From NCBI GenBank assembly GCA_019022495.1, contig JAFEKR010000003.1:1-64000 (forward strand): a DNA stretch of 64,000 bases, written 5' to 3'. The position numbers were made by a program, and so were the translations under genes. The DNA comes from Epichloe hybrida (lineage: Eukaryota > Ascomycota > Sordariomycetes > Hypocreales > Clavicipitaceae). Within the stretch, counting starts at the first letter, position 1. Each line of letters opens with the position of its first letter. The notes under the pieces were generated by a model that was not told where the DNA came from, made no database searches, and saw only the letters and a list, made by a program, of their open reading frames with translations. Below are positions 58,801 to 64,000 of this stretch, piece after piece.

Positions 58801-59925
58801 ATGCCCCAGAGCCTCCGCTCAATACTCGGCAACCCCCGCATAAACAAGCCAAAGGCTCGTTCTGCGCCCCCAACACCCCAGGCATCTCCGCGAAAGACGT
58901 CCTCTCAACGGCGGTCCAAGCCACGAGATGAGCATGTCCTGTTCCCGGATAAATTCACAGACCTAGGCAGTCTCTCTGTGCTAGAGGACGACGAATCGCT
59001 CAGGCTGAGAGATGTAGTGCAGGCGATGCGGTACATCCGCTCGCACATGTTCACAGCGGTTCCCGAAACGGGCCTCACGTCGACGAGGACAGCAGAGATG
59101 TTGAACTACAGGGCTTCTGTGCCGAGACTAGTCACGACGGGGCACGTGAATGCGGTTCTGAAGGGGACGCCGCCCTCGCGGGTGGAAAGAGAGGTGGCGG
59201 AGCTGGTGGGAAAGGGGATACTGCGCAAGGTCCGGGTCGAGAGGAGGGGGGCCGCGGGGGAGGCCCTGATGGAGATGGATGATTTGGAACGTCTGCTGAG
59301 GACGAGAGGAGTTGGAGTTTCTGATGGCACGGCCGTGGCTTTCCTCGACCATCTGCGGGGGAATACTACTGCGCAGACGATACACGAGGGAGGGCCGCTG
59401 GCGCCGGGCCAGGTGGATGAGCTCGTGAGGGCGGGATTCCTGACGAGTTGCTCGACGGCCGTGCCGGGGAACACGCTGCACGTACGGCCCGAGGACCGCA
59501 CGACGCTGACGTCGATAGAGCACGTATCGCGGTTCGCGTCAGGCACGGTTTCAGCCGTCGGGGGACAAAACGCCCTTCATCTCGCGGGCGGGGGCGGCGC
59601 GAACGGGCAGAGGCGTCATCATCACGCTGATGCGGCGGAGGTGTCGAGCTTCAGGATTGCCTTGCCGGGCCACGGGCGGTATCTGAAGCTGGCGGACGGG
59701 GCCGTCGACTGGGTGAGGGAGGCTCTGGGCAGGACGACGTGGGGAGAAGGGCCCGAGGCGTGGCTGAGGGAGAGGTTCGAAGGGAACGGCTTGTACGGGA
59801 CGAGGTGGAAGGACTTTTGGGGCGTCGAGTGGGAATGGGTGCTTGGCCACGCGGCTGGGTTGGGCGTCGTCGAGGTCTTTGACACGGGGAGTGTAGGGAA
59901 GGGGGTGCGGGCAACGGGGGCATGA
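58801..59925 (+). CDS. STK19-family (winged-helix) protein
   Basis: A single-exon gene of 374 residues, GC-rich. Matches the fungal STK19 domain: LFPDKFTDLGSL, LRDVVQAMRYIRSHMFTAVPETGL, VPRLVTTGHVNAVLKG, ELVGKGILRKVRV, VDELVRAGFLT, SFRIALPGHGRYLKLADGAVDWVREAL and YGTRWKDFWGVEWEWVLGHAAGLGVVEVF. The name is historical. I see no protein kinase motifs, and human STK19 is now regarded as a DNA-binding winged-helix factor in transcription-coupled repair. I chose MPQSLRS because residues before it (from ATG 58732) are His/Thr low-complexity. The GC-rich frame makes several long antisense frames, which I consider shadows. Confidence 0.85.
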   Translation: MPQSLRSILGNPRINKPKARSAPPTPQASPRKTSSQRRSKPRDEHVLFPDKFTDLGSLSVLEDDESLRLRDVVQAMRYIRSHMFTAVPETGLTSTRTAEMLNYRASVPRLVTTGHVNAVLKGTPPSRVEREVAELVGKGILRKVRVERRGAAGEALMEMDDLERLLRTRGVGVSDGTAVAFLDHLRGNTTAQTIHEGGPLAPGQVDELVRAGFLTSCSTAVPGNTLHVRPEDRTTLTSIEHVSRFASGTVSAVGGQNALHLAGGGGANGQRRHHHADAAEVSSFRIALPGHGRYLKLADGAVDWVREALGRTTWGEGPEAWLRERFEGNGLYGTRWKDFWGVEWEWVLGHAAGLGVVEVFDTGSVGKGVRATGA

Positions 59926-60467
59926 CCAGCGAGAATACATGCAAGTCCGCACGGAGTACATGTAATAATGAGAGACGGAAGCAAATCCAGGGCACCACAG
60001 AGACAGAGACAGAGACAGAGACAGAGAGCACACGGCATGTGGCATGTGGCATGTGCTGAAGCTCATGATGTTGCTGTCACCTGTGTGACTTGCGGGTGCC
60101 TTGCCTCGCCAAAGCTAACCAGAGCCGTTGCATGCTAAGTACCTGGGTCCTGCACTAGTAGGGGCCCTTGGTCTATTTGTAATTGCCGTAATTACAAGAC
60201 AATTTCAGAAGACAAGTTGCACAGCAGGAGGACATATCACAGTCGTACTGCTGCGTACATGCTGCGTACATGCTGCGTACGTGCTCCGTTGATGGATGGA
60301 CTCGGCTGTCTTGCAAACAACGCATTCCAACGCCCTGTGTCGGGCGCAGTGCCACGGCGAGTTTCACGGAAAGATGTGGTTGTTCTTTCGAGAGAATTAT
60401 CTGCTGCAGTCTATGTACATACATATATATGTACATACATGTCTATTATTTGCACCTCTGGCCCCTG

Positions 60468-60483
60468 CCCCCCCCCCCCCCCC
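60468..60483. repeat. C16 homopolymer
   Basis: Sixteen C residues, followed at once by CATATAAAAG. The only long C/G run of this size in the window. Confidence 0.95.
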
Positions 60484-61497
60484 ATATAAAAGTATGGAGT
60501 ATTCTTATCACTGATCACTGACTGGCCCCCCCTTTTTTGGCCATGCCAAAGTGGCACCCCAGTCTTGGTAATTGAACCTGTCTCGCAGTCGCCGTCTCGC
60601 TGCTCATCAGACCAACGTCTCCATTGCAAAGGGCGAGAAAAAGGGACTACTCTGACCGAAGCACCCTTTCTTTACAATTCACGGTCATCGGTCGGAGCGA
60701 ATTGACCTTGTCAGCCTGTGTATACTCGCACCTGTTCGCTCGTCCACCCCCGGGTTGTTGTCACCCCATCCTCCCTCCTCCCTCCTCCCTCCCTCCTCCC
60801 CATCCACCAACAAGGTTGGATGGAGACTGGGGGGCCAACTAACACTGACCACTGCCGGCTGGCTGCTATCCACTGCCTGTCTCTCTCGCTCCAGGTGGCC
60901 ATCAATCATCTCGACAACTTGTCCACTCCCTCCCCTGAACCACACCACCACCTCGTCGACCATATTACCGACAAGAATCATCACAGCTGCTTCCAGAAGC
61001 CCTGTGTTGTTGCGCTGGTCCGCATTTCAAACGACAGCGTAGGAAAAAAAAAAGATACAAAGAAAAAAGAAAAGAGTGACAACACCCGGAAAGACGCTGC
61101 TGATCAGTGAGCAAGCATCCCCAGCCTCTCGGACACCATCAGCCCCGCCAACCTGCTCAATCTTGACTCGAGACGAAGACGAAAAAGAAACGTGCCTCAG
61201 AAACTTGAGTCACTAGTCCCTCCGAACGACAAGTCGATAAATTGGTTTCTTGCAGAAAAGACCACATCGACCCAGTTTTTGTTTATTTCTTGTCTCTTCT
61301 TCAGATTGTTGTTCCAGCTTCTTTGTGACTGGTTGTATCTGGCCAAGAGATATTGGTATGATCTATGAGCTTCCTACCTCCTTTTCTGGCCTTTCCCAAT
61401 TTGCCATTGTTTGGCGACATTGGAGGGCATTACCCTCGCTCGCTCTCCCGCTAGCTTCTTTCGATGCCACGATGCCTTGACCCGCTGACCCGCACTG

Positions 61498-61541
61498 CCA
61501 GAGACTGCCAGAGACTGACAGAGACTGACAGAGACTGACTG
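61498..61541. repeat. CAGAGACTG(A/C) tandem repeat
   Basis: About four 10-bp units in the leader region of the kinesin gene. Confidence 0.85.
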
Positions 61542-61879
61542 CCTCCGTATCCTAGGGTGAGCACCGAGTCGCCGACAAAGACACGACGACTATTTGTCTA
61601 GAGCCCCAACTGTCCAATCCTCGTGCGTCGCGTTCTCCATCGGCAATCTATGCACCGGAACGAACACTTTCGATTTGCCGGGACTTTCGGCCACCCGGAA
61701 GCAATTGTATTCCATAATACAACATACCTCCTCTGAGCGCCTGTTGTGGTTTCACGGCTTGTGGATGGCTACAACACAGAGACCAAGTTGATTACTTCTC
61801 TACCGGTCATCATTTTCTGATTCGGTGATTTTACTCCCGACTTTCAAATCGTCCCCCCTGCTTGCCGCCGGGCTCTACT

Positions 61880-64000
61880 ATGGCTACGACATTGCCACGG
61901 CCGTCGAGGTCTTCGAATCCCCCTCCCGACATGGCATTACCTGCATTACCCATGAACAAGACGCGAAAAAGTGCAGGAAACACCCAAGGCCTAGGTCCAG
62001 CTCCTCCGAAAACTGTCCCGTCCACACCGAGAAGCGGCCTCCGGACACCATCTTCTGTTTTGGCTCCTCCGACTCCGGCACCAAACACGGCATTGCCCCA
62101 GCTCAAAGGATTCCAGAGTGTAAACGCAGCTGGCAAGACACTTAGGAAGACCGTCAGCATCAGCTCATTCCCACATCCCCCGCGAGGCGACAGCCGATCT
62201 AGCAGCCTGCCTCCCAGTCCGCTGGCAAGCGAGAAGGCTCGATCACGGAAATCGAAAAGTCCCAAGGAACTTTCACACCTGAATTATTCACCTTCCACCC
62301 CGAGTTTATTGAACGGGAGCGGGGAGGGCAAATCGATTAGCAGTGCTCGCTTGTCCGACGGACTGATAAGCATCTCGTCTCCACCGCAAAGCCGGAGCTC
62401 ATCTGCCCAGGATTCTTACTCTACGTCTGCGACCACCTATGATGATCCTGCCGAAGGATCAGGTTCGAAACGCGACAGTGCCATTGCTGTGTCCAGTTCA
62501 ATGTCCGACAAACGATTCTCCAAATCCGATGGAAAGGGCAACGTGGTTGTAAGCGTTCGGGTGCGTCCAGATAACAATGCGAGCCAATCAAATCCCGAAG
62601 GAGAATGGATGGTCGATGGACGAAAATCATTGATTGCATGCAAGGGCAAGGAGGGCGGCGACTACATCTATGGTATGTCTCGTGTGGGATATCACAAACT
62701 GCAGTTGACCCTTTTATTTTCATCGTACTAACTTGAAGGATAGACAATGTCTTTACAACCCACGACAACAATTCGCGTGTGTACGATCATTGCGCAAAGC
62801 GCCTCGTTCGACGGGTCATGGAGGGATACCATGGAACGGTCTTCGCCTACGGTATGACCGGCACGGGCAAGACTTTTTCCATGCAGGGAACAGCCTCTTC
62901 GCCTGGTGTGATTCCACTGGCCATTACCGATATTTTCTCCTACATCCGTGAAACGCCTTCTCGAGAATTTCTGCTGCGCGTCAGTTACCTGGAAATCTAC
63001 AATGAGAGAATTCATGACTTATTGAACATGCCCACGGGCAGTGGTCTCGGCGGTGCCGCTCAACAAGACGAAATCAAACTGCGGGAGGACAGCAAGCGTG
63101 GCGTTTATGCCACTCCTCTCAAGGAGGAGATTGTTCAGAGTCCCACGCAACTGCTGAGAGTAATCGCGCGAGGTGACCAAGCCAGACGGACCGCCAGTAC
63201 ACAGTTCAACGCGCGCAGTTCTCGAAGTCATGCCGTTGTCCAGATTGTCGTTGAAAGCCGGGAGCGCATGCCCTCCGGCGGTGCTCTCGTAGGGATAGAG
63301 GCGAAGCGATCGGCTATTCTGCCCGGTGGCGTTCGAGTCTCTACATTAAGTCTCATCGATTTGGCTGGCTCAGAAAAAGCGGCCGAGTCCAAGGAGCGAA
63401 GGCAGGAGGGCGCTCACATCAACAAGAGTCTGCTCACACTTGGTACCGTCATTGCGAGGCTTTCGGAGCGGAAGGACAAGGAAAGCAAAGGCACCGACAA
63501 GGAGGGCAAGCATCTTCCCTACCGCGACAGCAAACTGACTCGTCTTCTCCAAGGAGCCTTGTCCGGCGACTCCCTGGTGAGTATCCTTTGCACTATCCAA
63601 ATCGGAGCCGCTGGAAGCGCTGCCGCGGCCAACAGTCACACCACCGAGACACTCAACACACTGAAATTCGCCTCCCGAGCCAAGAATAGCATAGTAAGCC
63701 ACGCCAAGAGGGCAGAGGAGGCTCTCGGCGCTGGAGGCGACGGTGGCGCCAGAGTACTCTTGGAGCGATATCGAATGGAAATCCAGGATTTGAGGAAGCA
63801 ACTAGAGTATCAGAAGAATGGAGCCGGAAAAAGAAGCAGCAACAGCAGCAGCAGCAGCACGGAACCAGACAAGGAAAAAGACGAAGAAGTGGAGAGGGTC
63901 AGAGAAATTGATGCTGTGGAAAGACATGAGGAGCAAATGCTGGAGATGCAACTCGCCAGAACAGCTCTCAAAGAGCGAATCGACCACCTCAATCGACTCA
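61880..64000 (+). CDS. KIP2: KIP2-type kinesin (kinesin-7 family), cut by the window end
   Basis: Two exons seen: 61880-62672, then 62744 to beyond the edge; about 683 residues are visible. A plus-end-directed motor in fungi, carrying cargo such as dynein and Bik1-type proteins and promoting microtubule growth. A Ser/Pro/Lys-rich N-terminal extension of about 210 residues precedes the motor: VVVSVRVRP, P-loop GMTGTGKT, switch I NARSSRSHAV, switch II LIDLAGSE, and PYRDSKLTRLLQ. A coiled coil begins after KFASRAKNS (ERYRMEIQDLRKQLEYQ and later text). The intron has a perfect TACTAAC branch point. A Ser-run (about 63830-63860) interrupts the coil. The start is the first ATG; the upstream frame has none. 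Confidence 0.93.

Larger units (their letters stand above)
59926..61879. other. Intergenic region and probable long leader of the kinesin gene
   Basis: It contains AGAGAC x4 (about 60003-60027), CTGCGTACATG x3 (60249-60281), a TACATACATATATATGTACATACATG palindrome cluster (60416-60442), C16 (60468-60483), CCTCCCT repeats (60770-60800) and a CAGAGACTG x4 run (61498-61541). No gene is supported. Confidence 0.55.

Noticed and set aside
59106..60066. Several antisense frames of 130-170 residues over and after the STK19-family gene
   Set aside because: Low-complexity Pro/Ser/Arg peptides caused by high GC content and by the AGAGAC repeat.

Overview
This window comes from the nuclear genome of a filamentous ascomycete (Pezizomycotina), most likely a sordariomycete and probably of the order Hypocreales. 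Nearly all recognisable genes are eukaryotic and are interrupted by short GT..AG introns (39 to about 400 nt, most 50-110 nt) with fungal branch-point-like CTGAC/CTAAC sequences. The gene families are typical of filamentous fungi: a CFEM-domain Pth11-like receptor, a hydrolase/NB-ARC/TPR NLR, a Zap1-type zinc regulator and a PaxU-like DUF829 relic. Intergenic DNA is rich in microsatellites and in two dispersed motifs, TCCGTA/TACGGA and palindromic TACATGTACATA-type words. Species assignment is inference only.

Layout. 1-6.9 kb: gene-poor, repeat-bearing DNA. 7.0 kb: a small CxxC/CxxC protein. 10.8 kb: tRNA-Phe(GAA) with an intron. 11.2-13.0 kb (-): DNA primase large subunit. 13.8-15.6 kb (-): CFEM/Pth11-like receptor. 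16.2-22.4 kb: an accessory island with an orphan 299-residue gene (-), bracketed by short inverted repeats and lying head-to-head with a 1148-residue NLR (+). 23.1-25.3 kb (-): DCR2-like metallophosphatase. 26.9-27.8 kb (+): ARF1-type GTPase. 29.0-31.4 kb (-): mitochondrial Hsp78, head-to-head with ribosomal protein L6 (+). 33.8-36.2 kb (-): dipeptidyl peptidase III. 38.1-38.8 kb (+): gluconokinase. 40.1-41.7 kb (-): branched-chain keto acid dehydrogenase E2, head-to-head with ATP10 (+). 43.7-44.5 kb (-): Gos1 SNARE, head-to-head with ribosomal protein L35 (+). 47.0-49.3 kb (-): Zap1-like zinc regulator, head-to-head with PSF1/GINS1 (+). 52.0-52.9 kb: a frameshifted PaxU-like pseudogene. 54.7-58.2 kb (+): SulP/STAS/cNMP vacuolar transporter. 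58.8-59.9 kb (+): STK19-family protein. 61.9 kb to the window end (+): KIP2-type kinesin, cut by the edge.

Most genes are housekeeping and belong to separate processes: replication (primase, PSF1), translation (L6, L35, tRNA), mitochondrial function (Hsp78, BCKDH-E2, Atp10, a possible mitochondrial DPP III form) and membrane traffic (Arf1, Gos1). They are often arranged as divergent pairs with 480-800 bp shared promoters. The part most likely to hold something undescribed is 16.2-22.4 kb. There the NLR, a type of fungal self/non-self receptor, faces an unrecognised single-exon gene across a minisatellite-rich promoter, and short inverted repeats bracket that gene. A functional pairing of the two is a hypothesis, not something the sequence proves.
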